A stretch of DNA of 64,000 nt from Cenococcum geophilum 1.58 (taxonomy: Eukaryota; Ascomycota; Dothideomycetes; Gloniales; Gloniaceae). Numbering within the stretch: the first letter of the stretch is position 1; each line of letters starts with the position of its first letter. The notes beneath the pieces were generated by a model. It saw only the letters and a list, made by a program, of their open reading frames with translations. It ran no database searches and was not told where the DNA came from. Below are positions 36,510-46,930 of the stretch, one piece after another. The position numbers and the translations under genes were made by a program. The DNA lies in assembly GCA_001692895.1 (NCBI GenBank), contig KV748213.1:1426001-1490000 (forward strand). The letters run 5' to 3'.

Positions 36510-39490
36510 CCCCTCCTACTTTATATCCCTAGTAAGCGCGGCCTAGGAACTAAATAGATTAATTAATTAATAATATTAATTACTTAGGAATATATACTAG
36601 TGCTACTAACTATAGCGGATATTAAACGGTTATAGTAGTAGCTTATGGCTAATATCTTATATTACTTATTAAGCAGCTTATACGTAGGTTAAAGCTAGGT
36701 TTAAGTAAAGTTAGTAGGTAGCATAAAGCTATCTAACTTATTATTATTGTTATGGAGATTAAGCTTATTAAATATAGCGGAAAGATTACCGCTTAGCTAT
36801 AAATTGAACTCGTTAAGGGCAGATTAATTAAGCCGTTTAATGCCTAGTTATAATAGAGGTGGCGTTTCTATCTTTGCTTGCTATGCCTAACGGCAAATAA
36901 TAGAGCCTACGGTAATTGCATTAGCAAGCAATTAAATATCTACTATAGTAGATTTAACAGTATATCAAGTAAACATCCGTTCGCCAAATATGATCTTAAA
37001 CTTTACACGTAGTGGCCCTATATAATTAGTTATATAAATACTCTAGCGAAAGAGCAAGTCTAGGTTAAACGTTAAATTGCTATAAGCGTGTATAAGCTAC
37101 TTCAGCTCCCTATTAAGTAACTTATTATTAAGATCTATTGGGTAGTAACTATTTTATTTGCCGCGGTTATTTACTAAACTATTACTAGGATAGCTTGCTA
37201 GAGCTTAGGGGAATAGGCATCTATTAAAGTTAACTGGAAAAAACGTAATATCTTTGGTAAATAGTTCTTATTCTAACTACCTATGAAATAGATATAGATG
37301 CGGGGGAGTACGTGGCTAAGCAGGCCGATATCTATAAGCTTAATAGCGTGCTTAAGGACTTTATATGTCTCTACTAGTTATAAGAAGCGGACATACGTTA
37401 GAAACTCTATATTAGCAGGCTTAGGAAGTGTTTATAAGGATATAGCACTGCTAGCCTACTTAGGGTAACCCTTTCGCTACGGTTCCGTAGGCTGGCTAGT
37501 ATAGTTAGCTGCCTGAGAGACTTCTTAACCAAAAACAGCTGTGCGGATATCCTTAACTACTACTAATAGACGTTGCGGAGATAAACTCTTAAGGTACCAC
37601 TTAATATCTATAGGCGACTTAGTGTTATAGGAGTCCTTAATCTAAGTATAGAGCAATGCTATAATACGAGCGTTAAAGCTATGGAGAATTAGCTCCTCTA
37701 TATGATAAAACGGCGCGTGCTTGGCTGGGATATTCCTTCGGCCTAGGTGGTTTATATAGGTATACAGCATAGAGTACTCTTAGGCTAATTACTTGCTACT
37801 ATAGTGATACCGTATAACTATATATAGGTAGTTTAGCTTTAGGTGCTAAAGAGCTAGAATAGGCAGAGCCTAACGCAGGCTATTGTAGGCGGATATTAAC
37901 TTAATATATTCTCCCCAATACAACTAAATAAGCTTTGTGGTTTTTTGATTACTATAGATTAGAAACAGTCGCTCCTTAAATACTTTATTAGTACGTTATA
38001 GATTTATTTAATAGAGAAAGATGTTGTCTAGTACCCTCTAGGTTTTAGATATAGAAGCCTCTCCAGTTATAATAGGTCCTAGGTTAAGCCCAGACGTCCG
38101 CGCAGCGGGTATTATATTAATAGTAGGCATATATAGATGTTTAAACCGTAGGTTTTTGCTAAGTAATATATTAAGGCCTAGGTACGCTTCTATAATAGCT
38201 TTATAAATTAAAGCTATTAAGATCTGCTTCTATATCTCGTCTTGTAAATTACCTGGAGCCTCTATAATATCTAAGAACTTAATTAGGATATCCGTATAAA
38301 GCATACTTTATTAAAGCCTACTATTAGGTATATATATGCTAAAGATAAGCTTGCTAGTTATGCGCGAATAGAACGTCCTAGTATCCCTAAGTGTTTAATA
38401 CTAAACTTGTTAGAGGTAGTTAAAGTTATTATAGATAACAATCGTATTAGAAGCGGCACCCATTAAACGGATTTTCACCTATATATAGGTTAGTGTGCGC
38501 CTATACCGCGGAGATTATAGGCTAAACCTTAACTCCTGGGCTACCCGCTCCTTCTACTAATTTAGAGTAGTATAACTATTAATTAATCCAAGCCTATAGA
38601 GCACAGAAAGCACGTGGCGCTTAACGCCGTTAGCTTAGAGATATATCCCTAACAGCTGTAGGATATAATTTGTGGAGTTTTGTAAAAGGCTAAATATAAG
38701 TATAGAAGCTATTAGAACCGCACGGCCTTTATATAGAGAATGTTTATATTAACCCTTTTAATATGCTATAATTATATGCTCTAGTGTAGGTACGTAAGTC
38801 TTTATAGCTTAATAGCACTGCCTAAGGTTAAGCTGCTTAATATCCGTATATTAGTTAAAGCCGCTAAATAGTAACTCTTTCTCCCTTAGCTCTTTAAGCT
38901 CTCCCTAGATGGTAAGAGTAATACTAGTACCTACTATACCGCGTTTCTCTATCTCTTTAGTATAGATATCTAGGATATTAGCATCCTCTAGGAGTTTACT
39001 AAGAAGCTCCCTTACTCTTTTTTTTTTTAGTGCCTTATATAAACCTTTAGCTATTATAATCTATTTAAGTGCTAGGTCTCCTATAGATATCCGCTATAGC
39101 CTAAGACGGTTAATAATTGCCCGGACCTTCTCTGCAGCGGATATCCTCTTAGCGGATATTGCGGATATTACGGATATTATAGGTATTTTATTAACTCCTA
39201 CTTCTTTATCCTCTTGGGGATCTATATAGTTTAGTGGCGGTAAGTGGGCTATTAAGGACCGTATTTAAGCTGAGGATAGTAATAGGGGAGATGATAGGGG
39301 TGGGACGAGACCGCTGATGTCCTTAGGTACTATATCCGCTATATCTCTTAATCCTCTAGCGGTATTAGTAGATGGAGAAGGTAGTTTATTGTTAAAAGCT
39401 TAAGAAGACTGGCTCCTGCTAGATGAAGTAGAGGGGTTTCTTTAACGCCTTTTGGATGCACCTATGGCTAGCAGTTAGTTCTAGAAAATC
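36510..39490 (-). pseudogene. DUF6589-like protein, candidate transposase, RIP-inactivated
   Basis: The minus strand holds a very long frame whose stops fall at former Gln codons. Its N-terminal part includes ISAAEKVRAIINRLRL and KALKKKRVRELLSKLLEDAN (coil-like). The middle has SGLNLGPIITGEAS, then LFLIYGDQKTTKLIQLYWGE and LPILALQHLKLNYLYIVIRY at about 37750-37990. A GDQKT..L line followed by a Leu-Pro-x-x-x-L-x-H segment is how I recognise DUF6589, a domain spread in fungi and suspected to be transposon-derived. The C-terminal part has FYHIEELILHSFNARIIA and a line ending AYQGYKVGGGGG. About 990 codons. The catalytic role is inference; start codon uncertain. Confidence 0.65.
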
Positions 39491-39753
39491 CATTAATTAG
39501 AGAGCTAATTAAGGTAATTCTAACGCAGGTATTTACAGGATAATAGACGTAGCAGTTGCTTATATTAATTTCGTTAAAGTTAATGGTTTGCCTTATATAA
39601 ATAGAGCGGCTCAGCTTCTAAAAGCTTGCTAAAGTGGCTTAGACCAAGGAATAGATGGATTGATTGAATAGGTTAGCTTGCGGATATTCGATTATCCGCG
39701 CAGCGGATATTTATCGGTTTCTTGGTCTGAGCATGCTGAGACAACACGACATT

Positions 39754-40040
39754 GTCACAGTGTGATGTCACGTGAGCTAACAAGCATCTTCCTTATTTAA
39801 GCTAGACAACCCTTCTCTCCTCAGGTGAGTATTTTGTAATAACACCGCATTCTTTCAAGCGTCTCGCAGAGAGATCTAAAGGGGGATCACGTGCACTTTC
39901 TACGGAGGAGAAAGCTTCTGGGAGCAAGCCTCCCTGCAGAACGCTCCTTGATCATTGTAGCGGCCAGGACAAATCTTCGGGGAGGGCAGGGCCTCCAGGA
40001 GAATAATCCTAGAAGAACGCTCCCACCTCCATTCCAGGCG
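39754..40040. other. Intergenic DNA right of the helicase transposon
   Basis: Normal composition. A near-palindrome GACATTGTCACAGTGTGATGTC lies at about 39748-39771. A 23-bp segment at 39903-39925 is the inverse of 32467-32490 on the other side of the transposon (GAAGCTTTCTCCTC core). No gene seen. Confidence 0.55.
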
Positions 40041-40050
40041 TCAGTGCAAT

Positions 40051-40335
40051 GAATACGCCAGCGTCAGGGAGCCCTTTGCTCCATTCTCAACGCCGGCGCT
40101 CGTCAAGCGCCATCGTAACGGATGCGCCAGCGTAAGGGAGCCCAATTTTGCTCCATCTCCAATGCTGGCGTTCCTCAAGCGCCATCGCAACGGATGCGCC
40201 AGCGTAAGGGAGCCCAATTTTGCTCCATCTCCAACGCTGGCGTTCCTCAAGCGCCGGCGTGACGGATTCGCTACTGTCAGGGACCCGAATTTTTGCTCCA
40301 TTCCCAACACCAGTGTTCCTCATACGCCAGCGCCT
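40051..40335. repeat. Minisatellite, four units of 69-72 bp
   Basis: Units contain CAGCGTAAGGGAGCCC, TTTTGCTCCATCTCC and GCTGGCGTTCCTCAAGCGCC, with starts at about 40060, 40129, 40201 and 40273. All periods are multiples of three, so several frames on both strands are open and repetitive. I regard those frames as by-products rather than genes, since none has a convincing start context or extends beyond the array. Confidence 0.85.
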
Positions 40336-41030
40336 TGGGACCCAATTCGACCCCTCACTCACTCTATCGCCTCCCTCCGCCGCGTCACTAGTTCCACAAC
40401 GAATCACCTTGTGGATTAGTAACCGTAACTAGTTTACTACTCGAAACTATTTTTAGATTCGGAGTACTACAACTGCATATACATCGGTTTGAAATATTGC
40501 ACCTTAAAGTGATTGCGTCTAAAGTATAATACTTTAACATACTACACAATGGCGTATGTGCCTTATTCATACTTCAAGCCAAAGTAGTCCGCAGTCCAGT
40601 AGTGTTATTCGGACTGCTTTGGCTTGAAGTGCACGAATTCGGTCTAGTAGAACTTAGAGCAAGCTGAAATTTTACCAAACTACTTCGGCTGATGATACAA
40701 AAATCCGGAGCATTCCTATAATCTGCACTGCACCGACTTGCCGGACAAAAAGTGCCCTTTTCTTTTTGCGATGTGCAACAAAAAGCCATTCAGTCCTCGT
40801 GGTCATGTGACTAAAGGGCCCAAACACACAGGCTCAATATTGTACGACTAGTTTTATTATACGATTAATTTCAAAGGCCTTTTGGTCATCTTAAGATCAT
40901 AAACAATTGGAACGCGTTACATAATATTACGGTCATCTACAAGTCAAGAAAGTTAAAGACTAATAACGCGTCGGTTAAATTCGGTCAATATCGCAGTTCT
41001 CTCGCAAGTGATCTATTAGACCTTGCCTTC
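40336..41030. other. Intergenic DNA with a 21-bp-stem hairpin
   Basis: An inverted repeat with arms 40571-40591 and 40610-40630 (ACTTCAAGCCAAAG start, 20 of 21 bases paired, 18-bp loop) could be a short MITE relic. Otherwise no gene was recognised; short open frames here have no domain features. Confidence 0.6.
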
Positions 41031-41035
41031 ACGCT

Positions 41036-42454
41036 TTACTTCTTACCCCCTACTCCTAGTTCCCTTCCTTCTGCCAGTCGATCAATATAGTAAAGGTCGT
41101 CATCTGAGCTTTGATAGGAGACAGCATCCGCGAAAAATTCAGCATCACTTATCGTCTCATCTCCTGTGGCAGACGCATCAACACTTGCCAATTCACGAAG
41201 GTCGCACTCCTCGTCGCCGTGCCCTTCATCACCCCTAAGAGCGGTTGGCGCCTCTTTAGCCAATAGAGTCTCTTCTCTTATTACAGCAGCTCCCATTGCA
41301 AACTCCGTCTCAGCCTCGGCCTCAGCTATAGACCCATGAGCGGGAAGCTCGTTCAGGTTCTCATGGGGCCTTGGGATATAGTACCTGTAATTTCTAAGAT
41401 CACTCAACAAATTAACCTCTTGAGTCCATTCCCAACCTAGCAGAAGGGAAGACAGTTCGGAAACCACGCAAGTATTGATTGTTGTTTCAATACCAGCCAC
41501 TTTGATGGTTAATCGGCAATATTGATCGGTCAGAGCTGTGCAGTTGGCGACTCTTACTCTAATACTGCTGCCGAAGTGTAGAGGTAATCCGAGTCTACTG
41601 GCTATCGATCGAGGAAGAAGGTTGTGTAGGCTGCCTCCATCGATCTTTACTCGAGCCAGCTCCACTATCCCTCTGGCTGATACTATCGCCGCTTTAGTGT
41701 ACAACTTATGATTCGTGCTGCCATCGACAGACAACTCCCTCCTGGAACAGTCTCGAAGTCTCCGTTGAAGAGCGCCATTTCCCCTAATTACTGCATCAGG
41801 ACTTTAAACGACCTCACTCCCATCCGCCTCCTCAAACGTGGTTACTATTGATAAGGGCTCTTCTGAAGGCCGGCGGTCCCAAGTTCGATCACGCCGGGTG
41901 TTGGTAATTGCAGAAGACTGGTCTTCGGGAGGGGCTTCGCCAGCAGCATATTTTGACCCCATCCCCGGCTCGCTAAGATGGGCCTCTCGTTGGTGTCTCG
42001 CAACACTCTCGTGGCGATCAAACCGTCGGTTGCAAAGAACGCAGTAAATTAGTTGAGAAAGGCCGTCGTAGGACCGGGGAAATTGAGGCTCGGCAGGGGG
42101 AGGGCCACTGAACAATCGGTGGAGTTGAGCCTCTGTTCCAGGCCGAATAGTCCATCGAATTGGCACTCCCGCGATACGATTTTTGTTAGCAATAACAAAT
42201 CTAGGACTCGTTCTCTCGGAATCATGTCTTAGAACATGGCGAATCTTACGTTTTGTGTATAGGTAGCTCGGATACTTTTCAGCAAGCCATTCGTAAATTT
42301 CAGAGACGCTCATTCTCGAGGTGGGCCCGTTCAACAAGCACGTAGTGGTCAAATGGACGCCATGTCCTGTTGCCAGTGGCACCATTCTGGTGGATCGCCT
42401 AGCTGAAACCACTTTAGGCGTAGGAAACACGCTTCGAGACGTAACAGAATCCAT
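41036..42454 (-). pseudogene. Forkhead-like + C2H2 + retropepsin-fold protein with one in-frame stop
   Basis: From ATG 42454 the frame gives about 472 residues interrupted only by TAA at codon 217 (41804-41806). Residues about 32-92 (MSVSEIYEWLAEKYPSYLYT, KRKIRHVLRHDSE) resemble a winged-helix/forkhead core. Residues 138-159 form a classical zinc finger, CxxC-x12-HxxxxH. After the stop, a retropepsin-like domain follows: ARVKIDGGSLHNLLP (D-G-G in place of DSG/DTG), hydrophobic strands and LLLGWEW near its end. The tail is acidic. TAA could derive from CAA by a single C-to-T change, so this may be a gene broken by leakage of RIP from the flanking transposons. Two separate genes are a weaker alternative, because the second half starts without an ATG in frame near the stop. 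Confidence 0.6.
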
Positions 42455-42459
42455 AATTG

Positions 42460-43419
42460 AATCCAATGGGTGGGACTGCAGGTAACGGAGTATCGTCAAA
42501 TGGGTAGGGCTGGACTTGTTCTTATAAATGATGGGTTTCGAAATCTAGTTAAAGCAACCGCTCGTTGTTGTGGGATTCAAAGGTTTTAAGATCAACTCAT
42601 TAAGAAAGTGTTTTAGAGTAAGCGTTGGAGGGGATCATAGCAGCGTCTCTGACTCTCGCTTATCGAACGGGTTGCGGGGCCCCTGTCGATCCTGTCGATC
42701 GCCAAGGCTATAATTGGAAAGAGGCAGGGGAGTCACTTGGATCCTATCTCTATTGGACGATTGAGGGCCCCGATGCGGCTCCTCGTCGATCCCGGATATA
42801 ATTAGAATTAGGCAAGGGAGCTGGATGGGTACCTGAGTTCAGACCAAGAATTTTCTGCCCCCTGTCTCTGCCCCCTGTCTTTGCCCCCTGTCTTTGCCCC
42901 TTGTCTTTGCCCCTTGTCTCTTAGATCGTGTGTGTAACCAATGAGATATGCTTATGTCTTGCTTCGTATACAGTAACGTGCATCCCTGCATCGAGAGACG
43001 CACCCCGTGACGAGACAAACTATTGGTACTTTGAATTCAATTGATTCTAAATTTGTGAATTCAATGAAAATTCCGGTATTTTTGTGTCAGTTATATTGCG
43101 TGACCACTCCTGAACAGTCCAAACTCCAGCTACTTTGAAATTTACAATCACGTCGTCGCCGTCGCGCCTGATTGCGGAGGGCGTCAATTTGAAGTATAAC
43201 AGAACCCCTCGACCTACAGCACCACCACGAGCTCTTTGCGCCTTTCAAACTTATATAACACTTTGATCTGGGTTTCCGAGCCTCACCACGATGCTGAAAA
43301 ATCATTTTCAGCCTTGTGGTGACCAGGGAGTGCTGTGTCATGCGACGTCGCCACATGGGTTGGTACCTCCAAATTAAGCGATCAAGGATCCCTGGTCACT
43401 TGGTAATAAAGGTGGATTA
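42460..43419. other. Intergenic DNA with a 13-bp tandem repeat
   Basis: Five 13-bp units of GCCCCCTGTCTTT type occupy 42857-42921. No gene was recognised; the open frame at 43087-43356 (minus) shows no domain features. Confidence 0.65.
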
Positions 43420-43425
43420 GGTAGT

Positions 43426-43450
43426 TACAAGTCGGTTAGGCCACGCTAAA
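43426..43450 (+). repeat. Left terminal inverted repeat of the MULE-like element
   Basis: Pairs with 49350-49374 in reverse complement; begins TACAAGTCGG and ends ACGCTAAA. Confidence 0.8.
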
Positions 43451-43559
43451 GGGTGGGTCTACTATAAGCGCTAATGCACAATCCCTGCACGGGGCAGCCT
43501 TAGCTGAAAATATAAGATTACGTGGTCAACCGAGCGTAAATTGCTTATCCCACCATATA

Positions 43560-46500
43560 ATTTACCTCTCGGCTCCAAAACAGAACCAACTATTATAGGT
43601 AACTAGTTATAACGTATTTGTAATATGTTTGGAATATATTCTAATTTAAACAGATCTATCTAATAATTACTAGCTACTAGATTTCTCTAGTAATAATAAA
43701 AATAAGTTTAAAATTAATTTAGAAGATAGTATCCTTAGGTTAGAAGATTATATGCTAGAAGAGAGTTAAATATAGCCGCAAGATTAAATTAAGGTAAGTT
43801 TTTAATACGTTCTAAACGCGTTCTAATCTAGTTTTAAACGTATTTAGCCTGAAGTTCCTTATATTACATTTCTTACTAAGGCATTTACTAATCCTCTTAC
43901 TATACTTATAATTAAGGATTGTTTAAGTCTTTTAGAGTACCTATAGACGCTATATAAAGGTTATACTTACCGTATTAACTTAAGAGGCATAGATGCACAA
44001 AAAGCTATATAGGTAAGTTAATAAAAATCTAAATTATGCCCTAACTATATTTATAACTAGTTTATAACGCGTTTAGATCTAATACAAAACTAAATAAGTG
44101 CATACTCCTAAGCCTATAATGTCCGCTCTCTTAAATATAAGAGGTAAAAAATATAAAATGCGTTATTTAGGAGTAAAATATTACGAATATCTTTAGAATT
44201 GGTTACGATCTTTAAGCCACACTATAGTTACTAAAGAGACGTAGGGTCTAATATAGAGAGAGCGGGCGGCCCTGGATAGAAGCGACCCGGATATTTGTAA
44301 ATGTAATATAAATAGGTACGGAACTGGTTCTAAATATATTTAGTACTTAAGTTAATGTATATAAGCTTGTTTTTAGCAGCTTAAAGATAATTTTAAGCTG
44401 GAAATGTATGCAGCTCTTAAATAGAGGCTTGTATACTAACAATTAAGTAATAAAGATACTCTGTATGTAATTATCTTACCTAAATATGTTTAGAACCTAA
44501 CTAGATCACGTTTAGAACTAATTATATTAGGATATTGCTAACGTTTAGCACTTATTTCTTACCTGCATATAGGCTACTATGGAAATATATTTAGAGCACT
44601 TCTGAAAAGCATTACTAGCAAATGAGAAATACGATACTGCGTATTTAATATCTCTTATTTAACTAGGCAATATAGGTGCCGATGCAACGGAGAAATGCGG
44701 AGTTATTAAATTAAATCTGTGTAGAAGGGTAGACTGCGGTAAGAAAAAAATATAACCTGCTTAGAACGCATTCTGGTTACGTTTATAACATGTTTGTAAC
44801 GTATTTATAGGAATTAACTACCCCTAGGGACTAGGGAAACTTATCCATTAGGACTGCGAGGTTACTTTTTATGTTTTTGTTCTAGACGACTTAGAAGAGA
44901 CTCCTTATATTTATTTTACCTCGTATAGGGTATATAGTTATACACTACCCCCCCTAAATAAGCCGCCTCTAGAGATATTAAATGAGGTAATTAAGTTGGT
45001 TTGTTAAATGCGTAATCTAGATCTTACTCTTAGTAAATATGTTCTAAACTGATTGCGAATAAATACCTAACGTCTTTATAGGAAAGTTTCTTTGAAGTCC
45101 TGCCCTTAAATAGTTTTATATGCAGTATAGAAAGGCTTCTTTAGTATAGATCTATGTAAGCTTTGCTACTATAGATCGTATTACTAGAATAATTTAAAAA
45201 GAGAAGCTTACTCTATACCCAGAAGGAAAAGGACTAGTAGGGGTAGTATATGAGTTTAATTAAAAGCATCGAAATCCTAAAATGGTAATAAATACGTTAC
45301 GAACACGTTCTAATTGGCTTGCTAATATGTTATAGGCTTATATCTAACAGATCTATAATAATTAAAACGGGTTTATAATAATCTGCTTTCTATAAGAGTA
45401 AGCTAAGATCTTCCTATCCTAAAACATATTTAAAGTTGATATGTCTTTTAAACGTATTATTAAAAGAAATATAAATGAGATTATATTCGCTGTTTGGCTT
45501 AAAGAGTATGGTAAAAGTATTAGAATATAATATAAACCCGTTTAGAACGCGATGCTAATATATTCTAACAGTATTTACGCTTGCATGCGTTATTACTAAT
45601 ATGGAAATAAGGCGTACTTATTAGTTATACTTTAAGCGAGTCTTTTAATTGCTTTCTAAATGTCTTTAGAAGTAGATTTGTTGGAAATATATTTATGGTG
45701 GTAAGGAAGGCTTTAAAGCTGTTATATCTAATATAGATGGTAAGTAAATGGCTGGTAGGATACCTAGAATGTAATTAGAACGCCTTCCTAACGTATTATA
45801 AAAGGGTTTAGGCGGTATTTATAGCATATTGATCCTTATAGGCGCGATTGGACGTGGCATTTTAGGAAAACACTAGTTTTCTGCTGAGTATACTTCCTAT
45901 AAAGCATCTTAAGAGCCGCGGGTAACTATAAAACGGCCTACTCTGTATATAAATGGATGAAAGCTCTTCTTATATATAAGAGCTAGTTAAAATACGAAGA
46001 ACTCTATAATTTACTAATTGGTAAGTTGTTCTGAACCCGTTTATAATTTATTTAGAAGGTGTTAATAGCATAGCACACGAATCTCGATTAGTTGCTAACT
46101 GGGCGAGATATAAGAGACACCTAGTTATCGCCTTAGGCTTAAATAAGTACTGCTCTCTGATTAATTATAAGCTATTTGATAGATTAAGACACTATATAAA
46201 TGTAGTAGAATAAACAGCAAATAAATTATATGCATTTGGTATACGGTAGTTTCTTCTTCCTGCTGTTATAAGGTATTAATACATTCCTAACCCGTTTATA
46301 ATATGCTTATATTATATTTAGCGTACAAAAACTAGATTAACGGGACGTTAATTAGTATTTTGCTAGGAACTAGTTCGGAATATAATATATGTAAAGAAAC
46401 ACATTAATGTCGGCCCGATATATAAACTATATAGGTAGAGAGAGTATATATTTATTGCGATTTTCTTCTAAACCGGTTCCTAATACGTTTAGAATAAAAA

Positions 46501-46930
46501 CGTTAATAACTTTAAGAAGAATTAGAGTAGGCCGCTGCTAATAATAACGAGGATAATATTTTATTTTAGGCATTATTATTAGGTATAGTAAGGTTATGAT
46601 CTAGTTCTGCTTGGCGTTTAAGGGGGCTAAGATCTAGATCTGTATCGCGTTTTAGGTTATCCTTTATAGCATCTAAGGAATTATAAGGCCGCCTTTATAT
46701 TTTAATGTATATATAACCGGTTACTAATACGTTTTAGACGTATTAGCACCGGTCTCTTATAGTTACTAAAGCGTTAGGCCTTAAGCAATAACTAGGATAT
46801 TTAAGAAAGATGTTAGAGACTTAAACTTCGTAAAATGGAGATTAAATTAGAGGTAAGGGAGCTAGAGAATATGGAAAAAAGAATTTAATTAGAGGCAATA
46901 AAGGCTTATATGTAATAACGAGTATACTAA
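43560..46930 (+). pseudogene. Gene 1 of MULE-like element: putative transposase, at least 12 introns, RIP-inactivated
   Basis: Splicing at GT..AG introns 43599-43653, 43794-43847, 44013-44076, 44467-44548, 44739-44810, 45033-45081, 45285-45335, 45517-45571, 45771-45811, 46021-46073, 46273-46321, 46435-46492 and one near 46707-46740 preserves phase at every joint from 43654 to 46492, giving over 700 codons broken only by TAG/TAA (mostly former Gln). Readable parts: KAFTNPLTILIIKDCLSLLE, MRYLGVKYYEYL, GGKEGFKAVISNIDGK then MAG, DPYRRDWTWHF, KTLVFC and a coiled tail EELEQAAANN. A D..D..Q..G line followed by a Cys/His stretch recalls MULE-type transposases, but the family is not certain. The introns share sequence (see separate entry). 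Confidence 0.7.

Larger units (their letters stand above)
33331..39744. mobile_element. DNA transposon with RecQ-like helicase and DUF6589-like gene, RIP-inactivated
   Basis: A 21-bp inverted repeat starting TTGTCTCAGC is perfect between 33331-33351 and 39724-39744. It is directly flanked by CACAACATC (33322-33330) and CACGACATT (39745-39753), a 9-bp duplication with two transition differences. RIP mutation is dense within and falls off beyond both ends. Two convergent genes fill it: a helicase on the plus strand (33922 to about 36400) and a DUF6589-like gene on the minus strand (about 39490-36510). The 8-mer ATATCCGC recurs throughout. The TSD length does not fit Academ (3-4 bp) as I know it and is compatible with hAT, KDZ or MULE, so the superfamily is open. 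Confidence 0.75.

Noticed and set aside
36700-37800. Plus-strand protein-like frame in the helicase transposon
   Set aside because: It is the complement of the minus-strand DUF6589-like frame, which is longer, continuous and has recognisable motifs.
40041-40432. Several open frames of 60-106 codons on both strands
   Set aside because: All lie on the 72-bp minisatellite or its edge; their repetitiveness and openness on both strands follow from a period divisible by three.
44297-44340. Further candidate intron GTAATATAAATAGG..TATTTAG in gene 1
   Set aside because: Without removing it the frame continues sensibly (GTGSKYI then YLS); removing it breaks the phase.
43599-46500. Regularly spaced repeats reminiscent of a CRISPR-like array
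   Set aside because: Repeats are diverged, spacers are 150-350 bp, and the repeats coincide with phase-preserving introns of a eukaryotic gene.
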